From: Actinomycetes bacterium
GTDB lineage: Bacteria; Actinomycetota; Acidimicrobiia; Acidimicrobiales; RAAP-2
Assembly: GCA_021826655.1 (NCBI GenBank)
Contig: JAKAZC010000030.1
Coordinates: 1 to 14,574, forward strand
Direction of reading: 5' to 3'
Length of the DNA: 14,574 nucleotides
The position numbers and the translations under genes are program-made. The notes below the pieces were generated by a model. It searched no databases. It saw nothing but the letters and a program-made list of their open reading frames with translations, and was not told the DNA's origin. The stretch's first letter is position 1; each line of letters opens with the position of its first letter. Of this stretch, positions 1-7,867 are shown piece after piece.

Positions 1-2
1 GA

Positions 3-740
3 GACCGCCTCACCCGCCCGACGGAGGCGATCGGCCAGCACCGACCCCCTCCGCTGGACCGAACCGGGGAACCGACACTCCGGATCGTCCCATGGGTGGA
101 CCCGGTGGCCGACCCGCACGGCGTGCACCCGTGCAGCCGGTACGTGGAGCTCTACTGGCTGGGCATCATCGGCCCGAGCACGACCTGGCTGCTCCGTCGC
201 CTCAACTACGGCCTCGAGGTCCATGGGGACGGATACGACCTCCACCTCCCCGAGACGGCCCGCGCACTCGGCCTGGGCGACAAGATGGGGAAGAACTCGC
301 CCTTCCGTCGGGCCCTGGCCCGATTGATCACGTTCGAACTGGCACGGGCGCAGGGCCAGAGCGAGCTCGCGGTCCGGTCGCGCATACCTCCACTTCCCCT
401 GCGCCACCTGAGCAGGCTGCCCGAGGCGCTCCAGCGGAGCCACCGTCGATGGGCGGCCGAACGGCACCTGCCCGAGGCCGAGCAGATGCGTCGCCGGGCC
501 CTCCGACTCGCCACTGGTCTGGCGGAGGCCGGACAGGATCGAGCCGGCATCGAGCGGCGCCTCGCCCAGTGGCGATTCCATCCGGCCGTCGCGTTCCACA
601 CGGCCGACGTGGTGTGCGGCGGCGGGGGAACGGCCGCGAGCGGCGGTGCGCCACGCGTCGTGGCCCGGACCGTGCATCCGCTGCTGCCCGATCACCCCGT
701 CCAGTCGTCCGCCCCCGACCTGCCGGACGGGTCCGGGTGA
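3..740 (+). CDS. Conserved actinobacterial protein of unknown function (5' end outside window)
   Basis: The frame is open from the left edge to a TGA at 738-740. The first possible start inside the window is GTG 96. The codons before it (3-95) already have almost only G or C in third position and read into LRIVPW just before the GTG, so I think the true start lies upstream and the gene is partial. Downstream the protein shows an HPCSRYVELYWLGIIGPST stretch, then WLLRRL, a GLGDKMGKNSPFRRAL segment, a PPLPLRHLSRLP segment and an Arg/Glu-rich helical region ending in a low-complexity Gly/Ala/Pro tail. This pattern resembles, from memory, a family of uncharacterised actinobacterial proteins of about 200-250 residues. 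No catalytic motif, signal peptide or membrane segment is visible and I assign no function. It ends 48 bp from the convergent gpsA, across an inverted repeat. Confidence 0.65.
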   Translation, partial: DRLTRPTEAIGQHRPPPLDRTGEPTLRIVPWVDPVADPHGVHPCSRYVELYWLGIIGPSTTWLLRRLNYGLEVHGDGYDLHLPETARALGLGDKMGKNSPFRRALARLITFELARAQGQSELAVRSRIPPLPLRHLSRLPEALQRSHRRWAAERHLPEAEQMRRRALRLATGLAEAGQDRAGIERRLAQWRFHPAVAFHTADVVCGGGGTAASGGAPRVVARTVHPLLPDHPVQSSAPDLPDGSG

Positions 741-775
741 CGGTGCCGACGACGGTCGACCGCCACCCGTCCGGC
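722..775. terminator. Inverted repeat between convergent genes, probable bidirectional terminator
   Basis: GCCGGACGGGT at 722-732 is matched exactly by its reverse complement ACCCGTCCGGC at 765-775, giving an 11-bp perfect stem. The 32-nt loop itself contains the palindrome CGGTCGACCG (753-762). The left arm covers the last codons of the plus-strand gene, and the right arm lies 13 bp beyond the gpsA stop. Position and symmetry suit a shared terminator for the two convergent genes. There is no T-tract, as is common in high-GC actinobacteria, so the function is inferred. Confidence 0.4.
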
Positions 776-788
776 GTCCCGGGTCGGA

Positions 789-1778
789 TCAGCCGGGTTC
801 GGCCTCGTGCCCGGCGGGCGTGAGACCCCAGTAGGACTCGACCGGCTCCATCTCACCCTTCACGACCTTGTCGATCATGCGGCAGATCGGGAGATCGAGG
901 TCGTGCCGCTCGGCGAGTTCGAGGGCCACGTTGGCCGTGTTCACGCCCTCGGCCACCATGTGCATCTCCTCGAGGATGTCACCCAGCCTCCGACCTCTGC
1001 CGAGCTGCTCCCCGACGGCTCGGTTCCGGCTGTGCGGGCTGACGCAGGTGGCGATGAGGTCGCCCATCCCGGCGAGCCCTGCGAAGGTCGCGGGTTTCGC
1101 CCCCATGGCCTCTCCCAACCGGATCAGCTCGGCCAGCCCCCGGGACATCACGGCGGCACGGGTGTTGTCACCCACGCCGAGTCCCTCTCCCATGCCTGCG
1201 GCGATGGCGATCACGTTCTTGAGGGCGCCGCCCAGTTCGCAGCCGATCACGTCGTCGTTGACGTAGACCCGGAAGACACCCCGTGTGAAGACCGCCTGAA
1301 TGGCGCTGGCCACCTCGAGGTCCTCGGTGGCGATGACGGCCGCTGCGGCCTTGCCCGACAGGATCTCGCTGGCGATGTTCGGTCCCGTGAGCGCAGCCAC
1401 CGGGTGTCCCGGGACGATCTCCCTGACCACCTCCGTCATCCGCAGGAGCGAACCGCGTTCCAGGCCCTTCGACAAGCTGACCACCGGGATCCACGGGCGC
1501 ATGAACGGCGCTGCGTCCTGGAGCACCCGCCGGAACCCGGACGTCGGCACTCCGAGCACCACCAGGTCGGCCCCGCAGACGGCCCGCTCCAAGTCCGCAG
1601 TCGCACCGAGCGCGGGGTCGAGGCTGAAGCCCGGCAGATAGGCCGGATTCTCGTGGTCTTCGTGCACGGCCCGGGCCACCTCGGGATCCCGTGCCCACAA
1701 CACGGTGTCGTGTCGGGCGGCCACGAGTGATGCCACTGTCGTGCCCCACGACCCTCCACCGAGGACTGCGATCTTCAC
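789..1778 (-). CDS. gpsA: Glycerol-3-phosphate dehydrogenase [NAD(P)+]
   Basis: This cytosolic enzyme reduces dihydroxyacetone phosphate to sn-glycerol 3-phosphate, the backbone for phospholipids. The 329-residue product has the usual family length. Visible motifs are the N-terminal Rossmann loop GGGSWGT (residues 7-13), NPAYLP (44-49), SLSKGLE (101-107, with Lys104), TGPNIASEI (131-139), and the C-terminal substrate domain with GALKNV (catalytic Lys187), AGMGDL (Asp240) and SRNR (250-253). I chose GTG 1778 because it begins directly with VKIAVLGGG. An in-frame extension to 1952 is possible but would add 58 low-complexity residues and run into pepA. No Shine-Dalgarno precedes the GTG. Instead a TACCGT hexamer lies 7 nt upstream, which suggests a leaderless transcript. 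The gene follows pepA by 85 bp on the same strand and ends facing the unknown plus-strand gene. Confidence 0.95.
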   Translation of the reverse strand: MKIAVLGGGSWGTTVASLVAARHDTVLWARDPEVARAVHEDHENPAYLPGFSLDPALGATADLERAVCGADLVVLGVPTSGFRRVLQDAAPFMRPWIPVVSLSKGLERGSLLRMTEVVREIVPGHPVAALTGPNIASEILSGKAAAAVIATEDLEVASAIQAVFTRGVFRVYVNDDVIGCELGGALKNVIAIAAGMGEGLGVGDNTRAAVMSRGLAELIRLGEAMGAKPATFAGLAGMGDLIATCVSPHSRNRAVGEQLGRGRRLGDILEEMHMVAEGVNTANVALELAERHDLDLPICRMIDKVVKGEMEPVESYWGLTPAGHEAEPG

Positions 1779-1785
1779 GAGCCAG

Positions 1786-1791
1786 ACGGTA
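1786..1791 (-). promoter_or_regulatory. Candidate -10 box for leaderless gpsA
   Basis: On the minus strand TACCGT fits the actinobacterial TANNNT -10 pattern and is separated by 7 nt from the gpsA GTG. Transcription would then begin at or next to the start codon, which agrees with the lack of a ribosome-binding site. I see no clear -35. Short degenerate hexamers occur by chance, so this rests on the spacing and the missing Shine-Dalgarno. Confidence 0.35.
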
Positions 1792-1863
1792 GTGCAGGGA
1801 TTGGGTGGGTTCCCGCTACCCGTCGGGCCCGTTCCTGACGCCTTCCCCCGTCCACCGGTCCGA

Positions 1864-3435
1864 TCAGCTGTCCCGTGGTGCGGCCATCCAACAGGCGAAC
1901 TCCTCGGACGTGGCGAGTTCCACCAGGGTACGGACGCCGAATCCGCTCCCACCCTTGGTGTTGTAACCGCGGCTGTCCTCGGTGCGGGAGGGGCCGGCGA
2001 TGTCGAGGTGGGCCCACGGGACGTCGGATACGAACTCGTTGAGGAGGAGCGCTGCGGCGATGCTCCCCGCCTGTCCGGGCCGGCCCATGTTCTTCATGTC
2101 TGCCACCTCGGACTCGATGTGGACGGCATAGTCCGCGTGGAGCGGCAGGGGCCACGACGGCTCACCGGCCCGGGATCCGGCGGCTCGGACCGCGGCGATC
2201 AGGTCCTCGTCGTTGCCGAACAGGCCGGCGATCTCCTTGCCCAGCGCCACCACAGCCGCACCGGTCAGGGTGGCCAGGTCGACGACTGCGTCGGGTTCGG
2301 ACTCGACGGCGAGGGCCAGTCCGTCGGCCAGGATCAGTCGGCCCTCGGCGTCGGTGTTGAGCACCTCGATGGTCTTACCGCTCCGTGTGGTGAGGACGTC
2401 GCCTGGTTTGACTGCCGTTCCACTCGGAAGGTTCTCGGTCATCGGTGCCCACGCCGTGATCGGAATCCGCCCGTCCAGCGCGGCGACCGCGTCCATGGCC
2501 GCCAGGACGGCGGCCGCGCCGCCCATGTCGGTCTTCATCGACTCCATGCCCGTGGCCGGCTTGAGCGAGAGGCCGCCCGAGTCGAAGGTGATCCCCTTGC
2601 CCACGAATGCCAGGTGCGGCACCCGCCCGTCGAACTCGAACGGGTCGTCGGGTCGGTACTCCACCCGCACCAGGCGCGGTGGCCGCTGTGATCCGGCGGC
2701 CACCCCCAGGAGCCCACCGAGCCGCTCGTCCGCGATGCGGAGCTCGTCCCAGACCTCCACCGTGAGGGTCGCACTTCCCGCGAACCGATCCGACACCACG
2801 GCGGCGAAGCGCTCGGGGGTGAGCGAGCCGGCGGGCTCGTTCACCAGATCGCGGGCGAACGCCACCGATCGGGCGATCTGCGCGCCCCGTGCCGTGCCCC
2901 GGGCGATCGATTCCGGGTTGGCACCGCCGTCGGACAGCACCAGTGCGCCGAGCTCGGGCGGCGGCTCGGCACTGCGGAAGCCGTCGTACCGGTAGGACGC
3001 GAGTGCGCCACCCTCGGCCGCCGCCGCCGCTACGTCGGCCGCCGGCACGCTCCCGACGGTGGGTAGGACGAACAGTGCAGAGCCGCCCGAGCCGGCCGAT
3101 CGCACGAAACCCGCCGCGGCCCGGCGCACGGTCTCGAGCCCCTGGTCGCCGGTGAGCGTCTCGCTTGCGCCCATACCCACCAGCGCCACGTCCGGACCCG
3201 GCGAGGCGCCGGAGGCGGCGAGGGCCGAACGCAGCACGAGGACCTGGGCCGCCCTGCCGGTGAATCCCTGCCGCCCACACCATGCCGCATCAAGCCCGGA
3301 CGGCAGGTCCACTCCGGCCAGGTTGTTCGGGTCGATGGACAGGACGGGGCCACCGGCGGTGCTGTGGACGGGGACTCCCACCGAGGTCAGGTCGTCGGGT
3401 AGTCCGTTGGTGGACACGGCGGTCACGTCGATCAC
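1864..3435 (-). CDS. pepA: Leucyl aminopeptidase, peptidase family M17
   Basis: This cytosolic metalloenzyme removes N-terminal residues from peptides and takes part in peptide turnover. The 523-residue product has an Ala/Gly-rich N-terminal regulatory-type domain (about 1-180) and the C-terminal M17 catalytic domain. The two-metal site is complete: Lys280 and Asp285 in VGKGITFDSGG, Lys292 in LSLKP, Asp303 in KTDMGG, and Asp362, Glu364 and Arg366 in the family signature NTDAEGRL. These are the E. coli PepA positions shifted uniformly by ten. The start is GTG 3435, which has a GGAG ribosome-binding site (3443-3446) at a 7-nt spacing. In many actinobacteria pepA sits beside lpd, sucB, lipB and lipA. 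Here it lies about 7-10 kb from those genes, between the adenosyltransferase and gpsA. The gene looks intact. Confidence 0.96.
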   Translation of the reverse strand: MIDVTAVSTNGLPDDLTSVGVPVHSTAGGPVLSIDPNNLAGVDLPSGLDAAWCGRQGFTGRAAQVLVLRSALAASGASPGPDVALVGMGASETLTGDQGLETVRRAAAGFVRSAGSGGSALFVLPTVGSVPAADVAAAAAEGGALASYRYDGFRSAEPPPELGALVLSDGGANPESIARGTARGAQIARSVAFARDLVNEPAGSLTPERFAAVVSDRFAGSATLTVEVWDELRIADERLGGLLGVAAGSQRPPRLVRVEYRPDDPFEFDGRVPHLAFVGKGITFDSGGLSLKPATGMESMKTDMGGAAAVLAAMDAVAALDGRIPITAWAPMTENLPSGTAVKPGDVLTTRSGKTIEVLNTDAEGRLILADGLALAVESEPDAVVDLATLTGAAVVALGKEIAGLFGNDEDLIAAVRAAGSRAGEPSWPLPLHADYAVHIESEVADMKNMGRPGQAGSIAAALLLNEFVSDVPWAHLDIAGPSRTEDSRGYNTKGGSGFGVRTLVELATSEEFACWMAAPRDS

Positions 3436-3518
3436 GTCAGTACTCCATGGGCTCGGTCGGACAGATGGCAGGCGTCAGGTGCCGGGACGTCGGCGGCGGG
3501 CGTCAGGCGCGGGACAGG

Positions 3519-4103
3519 TCAGTCCGCGACACCGTCCTGCTTCCTGGTGGCCGGCCGTCGAGGGGCTCCGCGGGCCAGCAGGTGGTCTTCTCCCTCCGCC
3601 CAGCGGGCCATGGCCCACAGGAGGTCGGAAAGGCGGTTCAGGTACAGACCGACGAGCGAGCCCTCGATCGGCGCGGACACGAGCAGTCGCTCGGCCCGAC
3701 GCACGATGGTGCGGGCCAGGTCGAGTGCCGCCGAGGTCCGGTTCGCGCCCGGAACCACGAATTCCGTCGGCATGGACACCCGGGCGATCAGATCGTCGAT
3801 CCGCTCCTCCATCGCCGACACCAGCGCGTCGGTCACCAGGGTCCTGCCCGCCACCAACTTCGATCGATGGGACGGTTCGGTCGTCACCTCGGCCATGAGG
3901 ACGTAGAGCTCGCGTTCCAACACGGTCAGGAGCTCGTCCAGCTCGGAGCCGGGGACCGCCTCGGCCCGAGCCATCCCCATTGCGGCCTGGGCCTCGTCGA
4001 CCGCGCCGGTCACCTGCATCATCGGTGCGTCCTTTCGGACGCGCCCCCCGTAGAGGAGGCCGGTCGTCCCGTCGTCGCCGGTACGGGTGTAGATCTTCAG
4101 CAC
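3519..4103 (-). CDS. pduO: Cob(I)alamin adenosyltransferase, PduO/MMAB type
   Basis: The enzyme transfers the 5'-deoxyadenosyl group of ATP to cob(I)alamin, making adenosylcobalamin for enzymes such as methylmalonyl-CoA mutase. The 194-residue length is typical. The N-terminal ATP-binding motif KIYTRTGDDGTTGLLYGGR starts at residue 3. VDE follows at 35-37, then FVVPG (115-119), the arginine-rich ATP and active-site helix ARTIVRRAERL (130-140), and LNRLSDLLW (155-163). It is therefore the PduO family and not CobA/CobO or EutT. The start is GTG 4103, preceded by GAGGA (4108-4112) at a close 4-nt spacing. The Arg-rich C-terminal tail after about residue 175 is not conserved in the family. It is divergent from metH, so the two cobalamin genes share a 115-bp control region. 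The pepA start lies 83 bp beyond its stop on the same strand. Confidence 0.93.
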   Translation of the reverse strand: MLKIYTRTGDDGTTGLLYGGRVRKDAPMMQVTGAVDEAQAAMGMARAEAVPGSELDELLTVLERELYVLMAEVTTEPSHRSKLVAGRTLVTDALVSAMEERIDDLIARVSMPTEFVVPGANRTSAALDLARTIVRRAERLLVSAPIEGSLVGLYLNRLSDLLWAMARWAEGEDHLLARGAPRRPATRKQDGVAD

Positions 4104-4121
4104 GGTGTCCTCACCGACCCG

Positions 4122-4127
4122 ATGCTA
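4122..4127 (-). promoter_or_regulatory. Candidate -10 box for the adenosyltransferase gene
   Basis: On the minus strand TAGCAT (TANNNT pattern) would place the transcript start near 4115. That gives a 12-nt leader containing the GAGGA ribosome-binding site of the gene starting at 4103. No -35 is recognisable. It lies in the divergent region shared with metH. Confidence 0.3.
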
Positions 4128-4202
4128 AACGAACCCCACCGGAGGGCCCCGTCGCCGGCAGGCCCAAGGCCCCGATCGGGCCGGTCCCCGCCTCCGCCCC
4201 GG

Positions 4203-4208
4203 TATCGT
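4203..4208 (+). promoter_or_regulatory. Candidate -10 box just upstream of metH
   Basis: TATCGT fits TANNNT and ends 10 nt before the metH ATG. The transcript would then begin about 4 nt before the start codon or leave a very short leader. A G-run at 4211-4216 lies only 2 nt from the ATG, too close for a normal ribosome-binding site. The 115-bp divergent region is too short for a full cobalamin riboswitch with its expression platform, and I see no B12-box-like element. This is weak evidence. Confidence 0.25.
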
Positions 4209-4218
4209 CTGGGGGGTC

Positions 4219-7200
4219 ATGCCTGACCACCGCACAGAATCGAGCTACCTCCGAGCCGTCGCCGAGCGTGTCGTCGTCTTCGACGGAGCCATGGGGACCA
4301 ACCTCCAACTGGCCGAGCTCACCGCCGATGACTTCGGTGGTCCCGACCTCGAAGGTTGCAACGAGCTCCTCGTCGTCACCCGACCCGACGCCGTGGAGCA
4401 GGTCCACCGGTCGTTCTACGAGGTGGGCTGCGACGTGGTCGAGACGGACACGTTCGGTGCGTTCGCCCCGGTACTCGCCGAGTACGGGCAGGGCCATCAG
4501 GTGCGCGAGCTGAATCTCGCCGCCGTCCGACTCGCCCGGAACGCGGCGGAGGAGTTCGTCACTGCGGACAGACCCCGGTGGGTGGCGGGCAGTATCGGCC
4601 CCGGCACCAAGTTCCCCACGCTCGGCCAGACCCGCTACGCGGCCCTCCGCGATGCCTATGAGGAGCAGGCGGAAGCGCTGGTAGAGGGTGGCGTCGACCT
4701 CATCCTCGTCGAGACGGTGTTCGATCTGCTCCAGGCCAAGGCCGCCATCAACGGTGCCCGTAGGGCCATGCGGCGCACCGGTGTGCGCCTCCCGATCCAG
4801 TGTCAGGTCACCATCGAGCTCACCGGGACCATGCTGCCAGGTACCGAGGTCGGTGCTGCCCTCGTCGCCCTGCAGGCCATGGACGTCGACGTGATCGGCC
4901 TCAATTGCGCCACCGGGCCGTCGGAGATGTTCGAGCCGCTTCGGCACCTCACCGGGCACGCCACCATTCCGGTTTCGTGTCTGCCCAATGCCGGGCTGCC
5001 CTCGGTGGTCGACGGCGCCATGCACTACGACCTCGAGCCCTTCCAACTTGCCGAGTACCACCGTCAGTTCGTGAGCGAGCTGGGTGTGTCCGTGATCGGT
5101 GGCTGCTGCGGCACCACACCGGCTCACCTGGCCGCGGTGGTCGAGGCGTGCGCCGGCCTGACCCCGGCCACCCGTTCCCCCGAGCGTGAGGAGGGTGCCG
5201 CGTCGATCTACACCCACGTGCCCTTCACCCAGGACAGTTCGTTCCTGGTCGTCGGCGAGCGCACCAACGCCAACGGCTCGAAGAAGTTCCGCGAAGCCAT
5301 GCTCGAGGCCGACTGGGACTCCTGCGTGGACATGGCCAAGGAGCAGGTCAAAGAGGGGTCGCAGCTCATCGACGTGTGCGTCGACTACACGGGCGCCGAC
5401 GGCATGTCCGATATGGACGAGGTCGCATCCCGCTTCGCCACCCAGTCGACCGCTCCCCTCATGGTCGACTCCACCGAGGCACCCGTGGTCGAGACCGCAC
5501 TGTCGTGGATCGGTGGCCGTGCCGTCATCAATTCGGTGAACCTCGAGGAGGGCGATGCAGTCGGTACCCGGCTCGACTCGTTCCTCACCCTGGCGAAGGA
5601 GTTCGGCGCCGCCGTGGTGTGCACGTGCATCGACGAAGAGGGACAGGCACGTACGGCCGATTGGAAGGTGCGCGCCGCCACGGCTATCCACGACATCGCC
5701 ACCGGCCGCTACGGGCTCCGTCCCGAGGACCTCCTGTTCGATCCCCTGGCGCTCCCGTTGTCGACCGGCATGGAGGAGAGCCGCCGGGACGGAATCGAGA
5801 CCATCGAGGGGATCCGCCGGATCAAGGCGGAACTGCCCGGCGTGTTCACGGTGCTCGGGCTCTCCAACGTGTCGTTCGGGCTGAACCCCGCCGCCCGCCA
5901 GGTCCTCAATTCCGTCTTCCTCCACGAATGCGTGGAAGCTGGTCTCGACGCGGCCATCGTCCATGCCTCGAAGATCCAGCCCCTGTCCAAGATCGACGAC
6001 CGGGCCCGCGAGGTCTGCCTCGACCTCATCTACGATCGGCGCGCCGAAGGGTACGACCCGTTGACCGAACTCCTGGCCCTGTTCGAGGGCGTCTCCGCGT
6101 CCTCCGCCAGCGCGGCCGAGGACCGCTCGGGCTGGACGGTCGAACGCCGTCTCGAGCACCGGATCATCGACGGTGACCGCAACGGCATCGAAGCCGATCT
6201 CGAGCAGGCGATGGCCCAGGGACTCACCCCGTTGGTCATCATCAACGAGTTCCTCCTCGCCGGCATGAAGACGGTCGGTGAGCTGTTCGCCTCCGGCGAG
6301 ATGCAGCTGCCGTTCGTCCTCGGCTCGGCCGAGACGATGAAGACGGCGGTCGCCCATCTGGAGCCCCACATGGAAAAGGCCGACCAGGGGGGCAAGGGCA
6401 CGATGGTGCTCGCCACGGTCAAGGGCGATGTCCACGACATCGGCAAGAACCTGGTCGACATCATCCTCACCAACAACGGGTACACCGTACGCAATCTCGG
6501 TATCAAGATCGGCATCAACGACATGGTGTCCGCGGTCGAGGAGTTCGGTGCCGACGCCATCGGCATGAGCGGCCTCCTGGTGAAGTCGACGTTGATCATG
6601 CGTGAGAATCTCGAGGAGCTCAACCGGCGGGAGCTGTCCCACATCCCGGTCATCCTGGGTGGCGCCGCACTGACCCGCACCTATGTGGAACGGGACCTCC
6701 GTCAGGTCTACGACGGTCGCCTGTTCTACGGAAAGGATGCATTCGAGGGTCTGCGCACCATGGACCGCCTCGTGGAGCTCGCCCGCACCGGGGACGACGA
6801 TCCCGGATTCGGGACGGCCATCGGCGGGCGCGACCTGGGACCCCGCAAGAGCGAACTGCGCAAGCAGGCTGCCGACGAGGCGCGTGCGCGTGGTGAACAG
6901 CTGCCGAGCCGATCCCCCGAAGTGGTCTCGGACAACAAGCTCTTCACACCGCCATTCGTCGGGAGCCGGGTGGCGAAGGGCATGGCCATCGACGACATCG
7001 TCGCATTCGTGAACGAGACCGCCCTGTTCCGGAACCAGTGGGGATTCCGCCCCGAACAGGGGGAGGACGACCCGGCGTTCAAGGTACGGGTACGGTCACG
7101 GCTCCGAGAGGAACTGGCCAAGGCCAAGGCCGAGCAGCTGCTCGTCCCGCAGGTGGCGTGGGGTCACTTCGCAGCCAACGCCGACGGCGACGACCTGGTC

Positions 7201-7725
7201 ATCTGGACCGACGAGTCCCGCACCGCGGAGCGGATGCGGTACGCCTTCCCCCGACAGGTCGAGGATCCGTACCTGTGCATCGCTGACTTCTTCCGGTCGA
7301 TCGACTCCGGCGACGAGGACTGGGCGAGTTTCCAGGTGGTCACGATGGGCTCCCGGGTATCGGAGGAGGCTGCCCGACTGTTCGCCGCCGACGAGTACCA
7401 GCAGTACCTCTACCTCCACGGACTCGGCGTCGAGATGGCCGAGGCACTTGCCGAGTACTGGCACCGTCGCGTCCGCGAGGAACTCGGATTCGCCGACGAG
7501 GACGGGCCGACGCTGACCGGGCTGTTCCGCCAGAAGTACCGGGGCGGCCGCTACTCGTGGGGCTACCCGGCCTGCCCGCGGCTCGAGGACAACGCGCTGG
7601 TGGTCGAGCTGTTGGGCGCGGAACGCATCGGGGTGGATGTCAGCGAGGGATTCCAACTCCATCCCGAACAGTCGACTACGGCGATCATCTGCCACCACCC
7701 CCAGGCCAAGTACTTCGTCGCCTGA
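4219..7725 (+). CDS. metH: Methionine synthase, cobalamin-dependent
   Basis: MetH moves a methyl group from 5-methyltetrahydrofolate through methylcobalamin to homocysteine, making methionine. All modules are present in 1168 residues. The homocysteine/zinc domain (about 12-311) has zinc ligands Cys230 in LNCATGP and Cys296/Cys297 in GGCCGTTP. The pterin domain (about 338-625) begins FLVVGERTNANGSKKF. The four-helix cap spans about 636-720. The cobalamin domain (about 726-860) has GDVHDIGKN, whose His739 is the lower axial ligand. The AdoMet-dependent reactivation domain (about 905-1168) has GRYSWGYPACP. It is slightly shorter than E. coli MetH (about 1227 residues), like other actinobacterial forms. 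The start is ATG 4219, since the first conserved motif (VFDGAMGTN) begins at residue 20. Upstream and divergent is a cobalamin adenosyltransferase. That enzyme makes a different B12 cofactor, so the link is shared B12 metabolism and not a shared step. Confidence 0.97.
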   Translation: MPDHRTESSYLRAVAERVVVFDGAMGTNLQLAELTADDFGGPDLEGCNELLVVTRPDAVEQVHRSFYEVGCDVVETDTFGAFAPVLAEYGQGHQVRELNLAAVRLARNAAEEFVTADRPRWVAGSIGPGTKFPTLGQTRYAALRDAYEEQAEALVEGGVDLILVETVFDLLQAKAAINGARRAMRRTGVRLPIQCQVTIELTGTMLPGTEVGAALVALQAMDVDVIGLNCATGPSEMFEPLRHLTGHATIPVSCLPNAGLPSVVDGAMHYDLEPFQLAEYHRQFVSELGVSVIGGCCGTTPAHLAAVVEACAGLTPATRSPEREEGAASIYTHVPFTQDSSFLVVGERTNANGSKKFREAMLEADWDSCVDMAKEQVKEGSQLIDVCVDYTGADGMSDMDEVASRFATQSTAPLMVDSTEAPVVETALSWIGGRAVINSVNLEEGDAVGTRLDSFLTLAKEFGAAVVCTCIDEEGQARTADWKVRAATAIHDIATGRYGLRPEDLLFDPLALPLSTGMEESRRDGIETIEGIRRIKAELPGVFTVLGLSNVSFGLNPAARQVLNSVFLHECVEAGLDAAIVHASKIQPLSKIDDRAREVCLDLIYDRRAEGYDPLTELLALFEGVSASSASAAEDRSGWTVERRLEHRIIDGDRNGIEADLEQAMAQGLTPLVIINEFLLAGMKTVGELFASGEMQLPFVLGSAETMKTAVAHLEPHMEKADQGGKGTMVLATVKGDVHDIGKNLVDIILTNNGYTVRNLGIKIGINDMVSAVEEFGADAIGMSGLLVKSTLIMRENLEELNRRELSHIPVILGGAALTRTYVERDLRQVYDGRLFYGKDAFEGLRTMDRLVELARTGDDDPGFGTAIGGRDLGPRKSELRKQAADEARARGEQLPSRSPEVVSDNKLFTPPFVGSRVAKGMAIDDIVAFVNETALFRNQWGFRPEQGEDDPAFKVRVRSRLREELAKAKAEQLLVPQVAWGHFAANADGDDLVIWTDESRTAERMRYAFPRQVEDPYLCIADFFRSIDSGDEDWASFQVVTMGSRVSEEAARLFAADEYQQYLYLHGLGVEMAEALAEYWHRRVREELGFADEDGPTLTGLFRQKYRGGRYSWGYPACPRLEDNALVVELLGAERIGVDVSEGFQLHPEQSTTAIICHHPQAKYFVA

Positions 7726-7789
7726 ACCCCACGGTCCGCCGGTCCCCTGCCCATGTCGGCGTCCACCCGGCGCCTCGCACCCGGAGTCT

Positions 7790-7802
7790 GGCCCAATGGG
7801 CC
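7790..7802. terminator. Short stem-loop downstream of metH
   Basis: GGCCC-AAT-GGGCC forms a 5-bp G/C stem 64 nt after the metH stop and before the next gene's promoter. No T-tract follows. It may be a weak terminator for metH, but such short stems are frequent at this GC content. Confidence 0.2.
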
Positions 7803-7855
7803 GTTCCGCAACCATTCTGCACTCGATCCAAGGAGCGGAGGTGCGAGCCGCCGCG

Positions 7856-7861
7856 TAGAAT
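7856..7861 (+). promoter_or_regulatory. Leaderless-type -10 box of the small membrane-protein gene
   Basis: TAGAAT lies exactly 6 nt before the GTG at 7868. This is the arrangement described for leaderless actinobacterial genes, where TANNNT occupies about -12 to -7 and the start codon is +1. There is no Shine-Dalgarno in the intervening bases. It is also one of the few A/T-rich hexamers in the area. The -35 region shows no consensus. Confidence 0.5.
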
Positions 7862-7867
7862 TTCGCC

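Noticed and set aside
92..823. A plus-strand frame with ATG 92 overlapping the first gene
   Set aside because: The product is a string of Arg, Pro and Gly without conserved segments, while the frame passing through GTG 96 has a conserved-looking core and better third-position bias.
807..1730. A 307-codon plus-strand frame over gpsA
   Set aside because: It is antisense to a gene with a complete set of GpsA motifs, and its own product has no domain signal.
1779..1952. N-terminal extension of gpsA
   Set aside because: It would add 58 residues of Pro/Gly-rich sequence before the Rossmann motif and overlap pepA by about 90 bp.
4104..4218. A cobalamin riboswitch upstream of metH or the adenosyltransferase
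   Set aside because: The region is only 115 bp with promoters expected on both strands, and no B12-box-like core was seen.
4111..6642. An 843-codon open frame on the minus strand antisense to metH
   Set aside because: It is rich in His, Gly, Asp, Glu and Leu with no motif. metH is unmistakable on the other strand, and such long antisense frames are expected when third positions are nearly all G or C.
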